Below, piece by piece: positions 9,465 through 18,116 of a stretch of DNA of 64,000 bases. The translations under genes were made by a program, and so were the position numbers. The DNA comes from CAVRTM01 sp963696105. GTDB taxonomy: Bacteria; Actinomycetota; Actinomycetes; Actinomycetales; Dermatophilaceae. Each line of letters opens with the position of its first letter. The stretch's first letter is position 1. The DNA is taken from positions 186,001-250,000 of the forward strand of contig CAVOIP010000001.1 in the NCBI GenBank assembly GCA_963696105.1, written 5' to 3'. The notes under the pieces were generated by a model that saw only the letters and a list, made by a program, of their open reading frames with translations, was not told the DNA's origin and did no database searches.

Positions 9465-10289
9465 ATGACGACCAACAACGAAGCCCGGCCCGACCAGGGC
9501 TGGCGCGCGCAGATGTGGAGCAAGGTCCCAGAAGTCACGGTGTACTTCTGGGTCATCAAGGTGATGGCCACCACCGTCGGAGAGACGGCAGCGGACTTCC
9601 TCAACACCAACCTCAACCTCGGTCTCACCACGACCAGTTACATCATGGGCGCCCTGTTGCTGGTCGCACTCTTCTTCCAGTTCCGGGCCCGGCGGTACGT
9701 GCCTGCCGTCTACTGGCTGGCGGTGGTGCTGATCAGCGTGGTGGGGACGCTGATCACGGACAACCTGACCGACAACCTCGGCGTGCCGCTGACGACCACG
9801 ACCGTGATCTTCGCCGTGGCGCTCGCGGTCACCTTTGCCGCGTGGTACCGCAGCGAGGGGACGCTCTCGATCCACAGCATCACCTCGACGCGGCGCGAAG
9901 CCTTCTACTGGTTGGCCATTCTCTTCACGTTCGCCTTGGGCACCGCCGCCGGCGACCTGGTCGCCGAGAAGCTGAACGTCGGGTACCTGCTGTCTGCGCT
10001 GATGTTCGCCGCGGTCATCGCCGTGGTGGCCATCGCGCACTTCCGACTGGGCCTCAACGCGGTGCTTGCCTTCTGGGTCGCCTACATCCTGACCCGGCCG
10101 CTTGGGGCGTCGACGGGTGACTACCTCTCACAGGCGCCGGGCGACGGCGGCCTTGGGTTGGGAACCATCGGCACCAGCATCCTCTTCCTGGCCACGATCC
10201 TGGCACTGGTCATCTACCTGACGGTCACGGGCAAGGACGCCCTGCTCGCCTCGCGGGAGGACGACGAGCGCGAGTCGGCAACGGTCTGA
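9465..10289 (+). CDS. DUF347/COG4705 four-repeat membrane protein
   Basis: 274 residues from the ATG at 9465 (an in-frame ATG at 9453 is equally possible; neither has a strong ribosome site). The protein is four copies of a two-helix unit, each opening with an aromatic-Trp pair and closing with a Gly-x-x-x-x-Asp block: YFWVIKV..GETAAD, YWLAVVL..GTLITD, YWLAILF..GTAAGD and FWVAYIL..GASTGD. This is the DUF347 repeat of COG4705 proteins, whose function is unknown. A paralogue lies at 27801-28628. It precedes a two-component regulator, which suggests it is part of the response. Confidence 0.85.
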   Translation: MTTNNEARPDQGWRAQMWSKVPEVTVYFWVIKVMATTVGETAADFLNTNLNLGLTTTSYIMGALLLVALFFQFRARRYVPAVYWLAVVLISVVGTLITDNLTDNLGVPLTTTTVIFAVALAVTFAAWYRSEGTLSIHSITSTRREAFYWLAILFTFALGTAAGDLVAEKLNVGYLLSALMFAAVIAVVAIAHFRLGLNAVLAFWVAYILTRPLGASTGDYLSQAPGDGGLGLGTIGTSILFLATILALVIYLTVTGKDALLASREDDERESATV

Positions 10290-10330
10290 GCCCAGTCGGC
10301 AGCCATGTACGTCGCAGCCGCCTGCTTGTC

Positions 10331-10365
10331 GGCAGCCCCACGGTGGTGACCACCGTGGGGCTGCC
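10331..10365. promoter_or_regulatory. Perfect 35-base palindrome upstream of response regulator
   Basis: Two 17-base arms (10331-10347 and 10349-10365) around a single central G are exact reverse complements. It lies 42 bases after the DUF347 stop and 26 bases before the regulator ATG. As RNA it would be a strong hairpin, but no U tract follows. As DNA it would overlap the -35 position of a promoter whose -10 is at 10379. It could be an operator, a terminator, or both. Confidence 0.6.
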
Positions 10366-10378
10366 CACGCGGGGTGGC

Positions 10379-10384
10379 GATACT
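10379..10384 (+). promoter_or_regulatory. Candidate -10 box for the response regulator
   Basis: GATACT ends six bases before the ATG at 10391, which would give a leaderless message as is common in actinobacteria. The matching -35 position falls inside the right arm of the palindrome at 10331-10365. Confidence 0.4.
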
Positions 10385-10390
10385 TCACCC

Positions 10391-11062
10391 ATGGAAGCCT
10401 GCCGGGTGCTGGTGGTCGAGGACGACGCGTCGCTGAGGCACACGGTGGCGCGCGGGCTCCGTGAGCACGGTATGTCAGTGGCCACGGTGCCGGACGGCGG
10501 CTCCGCCCTCGCCCGGATGGGGGACGGGGCCTACTTCGACGTGGTGGTCCTCGACATCGGCCTGCCCGACTCCGACGGGCGAGATGTCTGTCAGGCCATG
10601 AGAACTCGCGGCGTGCAGACCCCCGTGCTGTTCCTGACGGCCAGGGGACAGGTGGGGGACGTTCTCGCCGGTTTCGCGGCCGGCGCGGACGACTATCTGG
10701 CCAAACCGTTCCACTTCGGTGAGCTGCTGGCCCGCGTGTCGGCACTTGCCCGTCGGCGCGAGACGATGACCGAGGGCCATCCAGACCGGACCCACCTCGA
10801 CCCACTCACACACTCACTGGTGTCGTCCTCCGGCAGCTACTCGCTGACACCCACCGAGTTCCGGCTGCTCGCGGCACTGATGGCAGTGCCGGGCAAGGTC
10901 GTTCGTCGTCGCGCGCTGGTCGCCGCCGCGTGGCCGGACGGCGCGATGGTCAGCGACAACACGCTCGACCAGTACGTCGCGCGGCTGCGAAAAAAGCTCG
11001 CAGAAGCCGACGACACGGTGGCCATCACGACCGCACACGGCGTGGGATACCGGTACGCGTGA
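10391..11062 (+). CDS. OmpR-family response regulator
   Basis: 223 residues. The receiver domain has the acidic pair VVEDD at 9-12, phospho-acceptor Asp55 in VVVLDIGLPDSDG, the T in FLTARG and the Lys of DDYLAKPF. A winged-helix DNA-binding domain follows (LTPTEFRLLAALM, then VARLRKKL and VGYRYA at the end). The start at 10391 gives the standard N-terminus. The stop codon overlaps the GTG of the following kinase, so the two are translationally coupled. Likely targets include its own promoter and the upstream DUF347 gene; this is inferred from position only. Confidence 0.92.
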   Translation: MEACRVLVVEDDASLRHTVARGLREHGMSVATVPDGGSALARMGDGAYFDVVVLDIGLPDSDGRDVCQAMRTRGVQTPVLFLTARGQVGDVLAGFAAGADDYLAKPFHFGELLARVSALARRRETMTEGHPDRTHLDPLTHSLVSSSGSYSLTPTEFRLLAALMAVPGKVVRRRALVAAAWPDGAMVSDNTLDQYVARLRKKLAEADDTVAITTAHGVGYRYA

Positions 11063-12398
11063 GGAGGCCCAGGAGCCTGCGCGGGCGCGTGACCCTGGCC
11101 GCCACAGTGGGGCTCGCGCTCTGGGTGGCCGTGGTGACGGTCGCCTTCAACGTGGTGCTGGCGCACCGGCTGGCGGCTCAGGCCGACGACGTGCTCAAGG
11201 TGCGGGCGGAGGCTGCGGCCAGCACGCTGGGCGTCCTTCCCACCGGCTCCGTCGTCGTCCACGACACTCGTGGCGACGCGGCGATCGACGTGGGCACGTG
11301 GATCTTCCAGGGCCGTCGCCTGGTGGAGGGGCCGCCTCTGCAGACAGGTCTCGGGCGCCGCGCGTCGATGCTCGCCGGAGCGGTGCCGGCTTCAGCCAGA
11401 CCGATCCGCCGGGGTCGGTCCGGCTGTACGTCCACCCGGTCCGCGCCCGGGGCGGTGAGGTGGCGACCGTGGTGACGTCCGTCAGCCTGGCTCCCTACGC
11501 GCAGACACAGCTCGCCGCGCTCTGGGGATCCTGCGACGCTCGCCGTCCTGCTGCTGGCCGGGGTCTTCCTCGTGGTCCGCGCCGCGGTGACGCGGGCCCT
11601 GGCGCCCGTGGAGGCGATGACGCGACAGGCGCAGGCCTGGAGCGTCCACGACATCTCCCGTAGGTTCGGCGACCACCAGCGGCCCAGCGAGCTGGCGGAG
11701 TTGGCGCGCACCCTCGACGCCCTGCTGGCCCGACTGGCGGCGGTGCCTCCGCCACGAGAAGCAGCTGGCCGCGGAGCTGTCGCACGAGCTCCGCACGCCG
11801 TTGGCTCGGATCGTGGCCGAGACGAGCCTGCTCCAGGAACGCACACGTGGTCCGGAGGAGCTGGCCACCGCGCACGCCTCGATCGCCCAGAGTGCGCAGG
11901 AGCTGCGTCGACATCCTCGAAACACTGCTGGCCACCGCACGCACCGATGCCGGTGTCCCTGCTGGTCGCTGCGACGCTGCCGAGGTCGTGACCGCGCTGG
12001 CCGCGCGCGTGGCCCAGGTCGGCTCGGAGGTGGCGGTCACCGTGCTCTGCCGAGGTGGCGACACGTGCGCCGGGGTCGACGCCGCCGTCGTCGAGCGGGC
12101 CCTTGCGCCCGTCGTCGACAACGCCCTCCGGTATGCCGTCCATGAGGTGCGCCTGGAGGTGTCCGGGACCGCCGACGCCGTCCTCGTGGACGTGCTCGAC
12201 GACGGTCCGGGCATCGCTCCGCAGTCCCGGGAGGCCGTCTTCGAGGCCGGGCGGCGAGGGGACCCTGCTGATGGCCACCACGGCGCCGGACTGGGGCTTG
12301 CACTGGCACGCAGGCTGGTGGTCGCCTCCGGCGGTGCCATCACCGTGATGCCCTCGCAACGAGGCGCGGCCTTCCGACTGACGCTGCCGACCGGATGA
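11059..12398 (+). pseudogene. Frame-disrupted sensor histidine kinase
   Basis: Starts at the GTG overlapping the regulator stop and ends at 12398; the 1340-base span is not a multiple of three. Reading across frames gives an N-terminal helix (LAATVGLALWVAVVTVAFNVV), a sensor loop, a second helix (TLAVLLLAGVFLVVRAAV), a HAMP-like linker, the H-box AELSHELRTPLARI, the N-box VDNALRYAV, and DDGPGIAP and GAGLGLALARRL. Frame changes fall near 11390, 11530, 11748 and 11910. Several look like one extra base; at 11748, removing one C restores LRHEKQLAAELSHEL. All motifs survive, so this is either very recent damage or sequencing error. Partner of the regulator at 10391. Confidence 0.8.
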
Positions 12399-12442
12399 TG
12401 TCCGGCCACCGTTCACGTCGGTCTGGCCTCCTGCTGACTGGC

Positions 12443-13178
12443 TCAGGAGGGGCTGTCCAGCCGGTAGCCGTAGCCGCGAAGGGTGGTGATCGTGGGCAGC
12501 CGCGCCGCGCCGGCCAAGTCGGCTGCTCGCTGAGGCGCCGTCGCAGGACGGCCATGGTGACGTCGAGGGTCTTGGTGGAGCCGAACCAGTTCTCGTCCCA
12601 CACCTCCGCCATCAGGTCTTCGCGTGTGACGGCCGTGCCCCGGGCGGCCCGCCAGCGCGGCGAGCAGCTCGAACTCCTTGGGACGCAGCGCGACCTCGTG
12701 TCCGGGCAGGAGGCAGCGCCGGGCCGCGAGGTCCAACGTCAGGTCGCCGAGCTGGCTCGGTGCCCGGGTCGCGGCACCGGCGACGGGCGCGGCGGCGCAG
12801 GTGGGCCCGGAGCCGGGCCAGCAGCACGGTCAGGCTGAACGGCTTGACGAGGTAGTCGTCGGCTCCGGCGTCGAGGCCGACGATGACGTCGATGTCGTCA
12901 CCGCGCGCGGTCAGGATCACCAGCAGCAGCCCGGGGTGCTCGCCGCGCAGCGTGCGGGCGACCTCGACGCCGTCGATGTCCGGTAGGCCCAGGTCGAGCA
13001 GGACCAGCGTCGAGGCGGTGTCCGCGCGGAGCTTCGATCAGGCCCGACCAGCCGGTGCGGCACCACGTCAGCGTCGTATTCGCCGGTCTGCAGGCCCGAG
13101 CTGCAGGTGTCGTCCGATCGTCTCGTCGTCCTCGATGAGCAGCACCGTGAGCGTGTCGTCGGGACCGGCGCGGCTCAT
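12443..13178 (-). pseudogene. Frame-disrupted OmpR-type response regulator
   Basis: ATG at 13178, stop at 12443; 736 bases, one more than a multiple of three, with several internal frame changes. Recognisable pieces are LTVLLIEDDETIGRHLQ, LVLLDLGLPDIDGVEVAR, ILTARGDDIDVIVGLDAGA, DDYLVKPF, then the winged helix LRPKEFELLAALA, MAVLRRRL and LRGYGYRL. It is the last gene of the leftward lipoprotein-ABC operon, 55 bases after the permease, and converges on the kinase ending at 12398. The intact kinase at 18117, divergent from the front of the same operon, is its most likely partner. Confidence 0.75.
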
Positions 13179-13233
13179 GCCGCCGATCCTATGCGGGCCA
13201 GTGCGGCCCAACCGGGCCCACTGCCGGTGGCCG

Positions 13234-15946
13234 TCACAGGTCACGCAGCTCCTCCACGGCTGGCCGGGTCGAGGCCCGAGCGCTGAGCGCGGCCGCGGCA
13301 GCCAGGGCGGCGAGCACGGTGACGACGGTGACGCGTCAGGTAGCCGCCAGGGAACGGCGATGGCTGACGGCGGCGGGTCGAACACGCCGGTGAGGACCTT
13401 GACCAGCATCTCGGAGAGCGCCCAGGCGATCAGCGCCCCGCCGAGCGAGGCCGCCGACGGTCACCAGCACGGCCTCGCTCAGGACCAGCCCGCGCAGCTG
13501 CCGGCGCCGGGCGCCGAGAACCGAGATGATGGCGAAGGTCCGCCGCCGTTCGGCCAGGCCGAGCAGCGAGGACCAGGCCGCCGGCGCACGCGGCCAGCAG
13601 CACGGCGAAGGCGAGCTCGAGGCGGGTCAGGCCGGCCAGGTCGACGGAGGTCAGGCTGGAGCCGACCTGCGCACGCGTCTGGGTGATGTCGGTGACGGTG
13701 GCTGACGGTGCCGAGCCGCTGGCGCAGGGCTGCCGCGACCGGCCCTGGTTGCGTGCCGCCGGTGTCGACCAGGAAGGTCGCCCACCGCGTCGGACCCGGT
13801 CGCCTGGGCGACGTAGTCGGCGTTGGCGACGAAGAAGCTGTCCTTCGGTGCGGTCGGGAACTCCTTGACGATGCCGGCGTAGTGGAACGGCACGGTCTGC
13901 AGCGCCTTGGTGCGGCTGTCCTGCAGCCGCAGGTTGAGCAGGTCGCCGGGGTGGAGCTGGAAGTCCTTGACGGTCTCGTCGCTGACCAGGATGGAGTCCG
14001 GCCTGGCCGGCGAGCCTGGCCATCAGCTGGGCCGCGGTGCCGCCCTGGAAGTAGGCGTCCTGCAGGGCGGTCGCCGTGGCGATGGTGGCGGGGCGCACCC
14101 CGTAGAGGTCCTGCAGGTCGGCGCCGACGTAGGCGAACCGGTGCTGCAGCGGCTCGACGTGCCGCACGCCCGGCGACCGCGGCGATGGCGGCACCGGCGC
14201 TCGGGACCGACCGGCGCGCCGGGGGAGTGGGTCGACGGTGACGTCGGCTCCGTTGGTGAGCTGGGCGTCGACCTCGGCCTGCTGCTGGTAGGTGGCGTTG
14301 AACGTCGCGGTGGAGACGGCGAACGACACCGCCAGCGCGAGCAGCACGATCGCGCGGGCCAGCGGCCGCCGCTGCCGGGACAGACTGGCGGCCGCCGGGT
14401 CGCGGCCAGGCGCCCGGTCAGCGGGCGCGATGCAGCCGGGCCAGCGGGCGCCGGCCGTGGGCGAGAGCGAGGTCGGCGAGCCGCCACAGCAGCAGGCCGG
14501 CGCCCAACCACAGCAGGGCCGGGCCGAGGAAGGCCCAGTAGGAGACCGAGATGGTCGGCCACGCCCTCGGGCGCCAGGACGAGGCTGTAGTTGTTGCCGG
14601 CTGGAGGCCCAGAAGACCGACCACGGCGCCGGCGAGCAGGATGAGGTCCACGCCCGTACGCGCATCCACCACGGGGAGCGCGGGCGGCCGCACGAGCGTG
14701 CCGGGCCTCGGCCACGGTCAGCGTGCGCAGGTCGCGCAGGGCCGGCACCAGGACGGTGCGCCGCGGCGATGAGCAGACCCAGCGACGAAGGCCGAGCCGA
14801 ACCAGCCGACCGTGGCCCCGGGGCTGGCGCCGAAGCTGGCAGGGCCCGAACGCGCCACCGGCCCGCGAGCGCGGCGAGCGAGCAGCCCGAGCGCCCCACC
14901 GCCGGCGCCGACAACGACGGCTTCCACCGCGGCGAGGCGCGGCGATCCGCCGCGGCTCAAGCCCGCGGGTGCGCAGCAGCGCCTGCTCGTTCCGGCGGCG
15001 GTCGGCGCCGGCCGCGACCAGCGCGGCGGTCAGCAGCGCGGCCAGCACCGCGCCGGGCAGCCCGAGGAACAGGAACAGCATCTGCGCGTACGCGGCGTCC
15101 CCGCGGGCGGCGTCCAGGGCCGCGCCGAGGTTGTTGCCGACCACACCGGCGCCGGCCAGGTGCGCCTCGAGGTTGTGCGCGGCGCCGACGACCGTGCTCG
15201 TAGGCGGCGGCCGGGTCGGCCGGGAGGCGGCCGTCGCGGGCGACGTGCATCTGCGTGGTCACCGCCGCCGTGGCCCGCTGCCGCGGCATGGCCGACAGAC
15301 GAGGCGAAGGTGGCCTCGGGCAGCACGATCACGTTGTCCGGCGGAGCCGACGGCTGCGACTGTGGCGGGGCGCCGACCTTCTGGAAGAGGGAGTCCGCCT
15401 GCGGAAGGTCGACGACGCCGGCGACCCTGACCGTGACGTCGCGGGTCCCCGGACCGGCCGATCGTGATCACGTCCCCGGGCCGGACGTGCAGGTTGGCGG
15501 CCGTCTGCTGGGCGACCAGGACGCCGGTTGCGGGACCCGCTCAGCTGGCGGATCTCACCGGGGAAGGTGGTGCGGTAGGTCGGGCCAGGCCGAGGACGAC
15601 GCCGGGTCCGGTGGTCTGGGTGCGTGCCGCCGGCGGTGGCGCGGAAGCCGGACGTGCTGGCGAAGTGCACCGCTCCGCGGCGCCGTGACTCCGACGGCGC
15701 GACTGACCGTTGCCGCCACAGGCGGACTCCGCGCCGGGCTGGACCTGGACCTGCCAGTCCACGGCGACCGAGCGCAGGGCTCGGGCGGTCATGGTGGCCT
15801 TGGACGACGGTCAGGAACGCCCCAAGAGCCGCGATGAGGGCCACGGCCAGGGCGATGCCGACCGCGACGACCAGCAACCGGCCGCTTCGGCGTCGGAGCA
15901 GCCCGGCCAGCCAAATGAGCGTCATCCGTCGCACCTGCTCGGTCAT
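13234..15946 (-). pseudogene. Frame-disrupted FtsX-like ABC permease
   Basis: ATG at 15946 overlaps the stop of the ATPase before it. The likely end is TGA at 13234 after a typical RPAVEELRDL tail, about 904 residues if repaired. Segments in different frames show the first helix (LLVVAVGIALAVALIAAL), periplasmic blocks such as VRHVEPLQHRFAYVGADLQ, helices AQMLFLFLGLPGAVLAALL and ARAIVLLALAVSFAVSTATF, and the final FtsX helices. At least ten frame changes occur. The family includes LolCE/MacB-like and peptide-sensing permeases with two FtsX domains. It would pair with one or both adjacent ATPases. Confidence 0.7.
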
Positions 15947-16612
15947 GGCGGTCCTGCGAGTCGGCCCTCGTGCATGAACCAGCGCTGGTCCAGGCGCTCG
16001 GCGACAGCCGGGTCGTGGGTGGTCACCACGAGGGCGGCTCCGATCTGCTTGGCGGTGGTCAGCAGCACCTCGATGAGCCGCTGCCCGGTGGCACGGTCGA
16101 GCTGCCCGGTCGGCTCGTCCGCCAGGACCAGCGCCGGACGCTGAGCGAGCACGCGCGCCACGGCGACACGCTGGGCCTGTCCGCCCGAGAGCTCTTCGGG
16201 CAGCTTGTTCGCGAGGTCGCCGACGCTCGAGCAGCGCGAGCGCCTCCTCGACCCGCGCACTGCACGCCTTCTCCTCCAGGCCGGCCAGCAGCAGCGGCAG
16301 CGCCGTGTTCTCCGCCACGTCCAGCGCGGGCACCAGGCTGGGGCTCTGGAACACGACGCCGATGCGGGCGGCCCGCTGTTCGGCGGAACCGGGGAGCTGT
16401 GGCCAGCTCACCTCTCCGCGGGTGGGCAGCTCGAGACCGGCCATCAGGTGAAGCAGGGTCGACTTGCCGGAGCCCGATGGTCCCGCGATGGCGATGTGCT
16501 CGCCCCGCGCCACTGTGCAGGTCGTGCCGTGCACCGCCACGACGGCGGAAGCACCGGCGCCGAACGTGCGCGACGCATCGGCGCACCTCACGAGCGGTTC
16601 GCCGTCAGTCAT
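15943..16612 (-). pseudogene. Frame-disrupted ABC ATPase (LolD/MacB-like)
   Basis: 670 bases, one more than 223 codons, with a single frame change near 16230. Before it: Walker A GPSGSGKST, Q-loop region GVVFQSPSLVPALDV. After it: signature LSGGQAQRVAVARVL, Walker B ALVLADEPTG and the H-loop VVTTHD. The start overlaps the stop of the upstream ATPase by ATGA, and its stop overlaps the permease start in the same way. It presumably powers the FtsX-type permease. Deleting one base near the break would restore a normal 222-residue protein. Confidence 0.82.
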
Positions 16613-17280
16613 GACACCACCGCCCCGTCCTGCAGCTGGATCACCCGGTTGGCAATGCGCATCACGTCGGGGCTGTGCGTGACCAGGAGCAAGCCGGCTC
16701 CGCGGCGGGCGTGTTCCTGCATCAGCGTCAGGACCTGCTGCTCGGTCTGGCCGTCGAGCTCGCCGGTGGGTTCGTCGGCCAGCACGACGTCCGGATCGTT
16801 GGCCAGTGCGACAGCAAGGCCGGCGCGCGCCAGCTCACCGCCGGACAGCTCGCTCGGCACCGCGTGAGAGCGACCCGCCAGTCCCACTTGCTCGAGCAGC
16901 GCGTCCACGCTGGGGCGCGGTTCGCCGCCACGGGCATGTTGGGCCAAGCGGATGTTGGCTCGCACATCCAGGTGTGGCAGCAGGTTCCGCGCCTGAAGCA
17001 ACACGCCGATCCGTTGCGCCCGGATGCGCGCCCGCTCGGACTCCGGGCGGTGGCTGACCCGCTCGCCGCCGACTCGCACCATGCCACCAGCGGGTTCGTC
17101 CAACCCTGCCAGGCAGGCGAGCAAGGTCGACTTCCCCGATCCTGAAGGGCCCATCACAGCGACGGTCTCACCACGGTGGACCGTCAGGGAAACACCACGC
17201 AGCGCCAGCGTCTCCTCCTCGCCGGTCCGAAAGAAGCGGTAGAGGTTGCGGGCCTCCAGCGCCGACGACGTCGGCATCAT
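16609..17280 (-). CDS. ABC transporter ATP-binding protein (LolD/MacB-like)
   Basis: 223 residues, intact. It has Walker A GPSGSGKST, the Q-loop stretch RIGVLLQARNLLPHL, signature LSGGELARAGLAVAL, Walker B DVVLADEPTG and H-loop LVTHSPD. The ATG at 17280 overlaps the lipoprotein stop, and its own stop overlaps the next ATPase, so the genes are coupled. Two complete ATPases precede one permease, which suggests a heterodimeric motor or a second permease elsewhere. The signature reads SGGELARAGLAVAL rather than the usual SGGxxQRVAIARAL, so one motor half may be less active; this is inference. Confidence 0.88.
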   Translation of the reverse strand: MMPTSSALEARNLYRFFRTGEEETLALRGVSLTVHRGETVAVMGPSGSGKSTLLACLAGLDEPAGGMVRVGGERVSHRPESERARIRAQRIGVLLQARNLLPHLDVRANIRLAQHARGGEPRPSVDALLEQVGLAGRSHAVPSELSGGELARAGLAVALANDPDVVLADEPTGELDGQTEQQVLTLMQEHARRGAGLLLVTHSPDVMRIANRVIQLQDGAVVS

Positions 17281-17954
17281 CGCCACCGCAGGGAGTCCGA
17301 CACGATGCGCCATGGGTCGACGTTGTCTGCGTTCGTCGGCCCGGCCAGCGTCAGGTCCACCCGGTGTCCGGCACGGTAGAAGATGTAGCGCTCGAATGCG
17401 TCGCGCACCACCTTGCCCGTGACTGGGTCGGCCGCCGAGTCGCCTTGGTAGCTGAGGAGAGTGGCTGGGCCGGCAGGCAGGTTGACCTGCTTGATGCCAC
17501 CGATGGCGAACTTGGCGACGGTGGCCTGCAGGGCCGGCACATCGGCGGCGCGCACCGACGCGGTCGTCGGGGTAGACGCCGCCTTGGACGTCGACACCTG
17601 GATCCGGTTCAGCTTGTCCGAGAAGGTGGTGGTGTTGCCCCTGCGGGACTGAGCCCATCCCTCGGGGACCTTCACCGCGAACCCTTGCCCAGCCGGGGCA
17701 AACACCACGTAGACCTGGGTGTCCGGGATGTCGCCAGGAGGGTTGGATTCGGTTGCCACAGGCGCCGGCTGCGACCGCGTGCCGGCAGCGGGCGTCGACG
17801 CGTCCCGCCCACCGACGCTGGGGGAGGCCGCGGTCGTGGTGGATCCGGACGGCGTCCTTGCGCCCGCCGACGGGTCCGACCCGGAGCATGCGGCCAGGGT
17901 GACCGTCACGACGGCGGACGCAGCGACGGCGAGAGTGGTGGTGCGCGAGGTCAT
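17277..17954 (-). CDS. LpqN-like lipoprotein
   Basis: 225 residues from the ATG at 17954, with GGAGAAG just upstream. A signal peptide ends in a lipobox LAAC with Cys23 as the likely lipidated residue. A Ser/Thr/Pro-rich linker runs to about residue 70, then a domain beginning VYVVFAPAGQGFAVKVPEGW. Overall it resembles actinobacterial LpqN/LpqT-type lipoproteins, whose function is poorly known. It is the first gene of the operon with two ABC ATPases, the permease and a regulator, so it may be the extracytoplasmic sensor or substrate-binding partner of the transporter. Confidence 0.75.
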   Translation of the reverse strand: MTSRTTTLAVAASAVVTVTLAACSGSDPSAGARTPSGSTTTAASPSVGGRDASTPAAGTRSQPAPVATESNPPGDIPDTQVYVVFAPAGQGFAVKVPEGWAQSRRGNTTTFSDKLNRIQVSTSKAASTPTTASVRAADVPALQATVAKFAIGGIKQVNLPAGPATLLSYQGDSAADPVTGKVVRDAFERYIFYRAGHRVDLTLAGPTNADNVDPWRIVSDSLRWR

Positions 17955-18029
17955 GACTTCTCCAGGGCGCCGGTTTGGGGGGACATGAGCCAACGTAGGC
18001 GGGCGCCGGTTACGCGCAGGACGCGCGGC

Positions 18030-18047
18030 GGTTAGGGGAAGGCAAAA
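18030..18047. promoter_or_regulatory. Shared 18-base element, copy 1
   Basis: GGTTAGGGGAAGGCAAAA (plus-strand reading) lies 76 bases before the lipoprotein start and 70 before the kinase start, in the divergent spacer. The same sequence with one change occurs at 23480-23497, upstream of another lipoprotein gene and in the same orientation. It is probably a regulator binding site; no TAnnnT box stands at standard spacing from it. Confidence 0.5.
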
Positions 18048-18116
18048 CCGCCGACTCGGGCCTGCGGTGAGGCGCGCAGACCCACTGCTGCCGTCCGGGC
18101 GCACGATGATGGGGCC

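Noticed and set aside
11380..16250. Programmed ribosomal frameshifting as explanation of the broken genes
   Set aside because: Many breaks of both signs, no slippery heptamers with downstream structures, and several unrelated genes affected.
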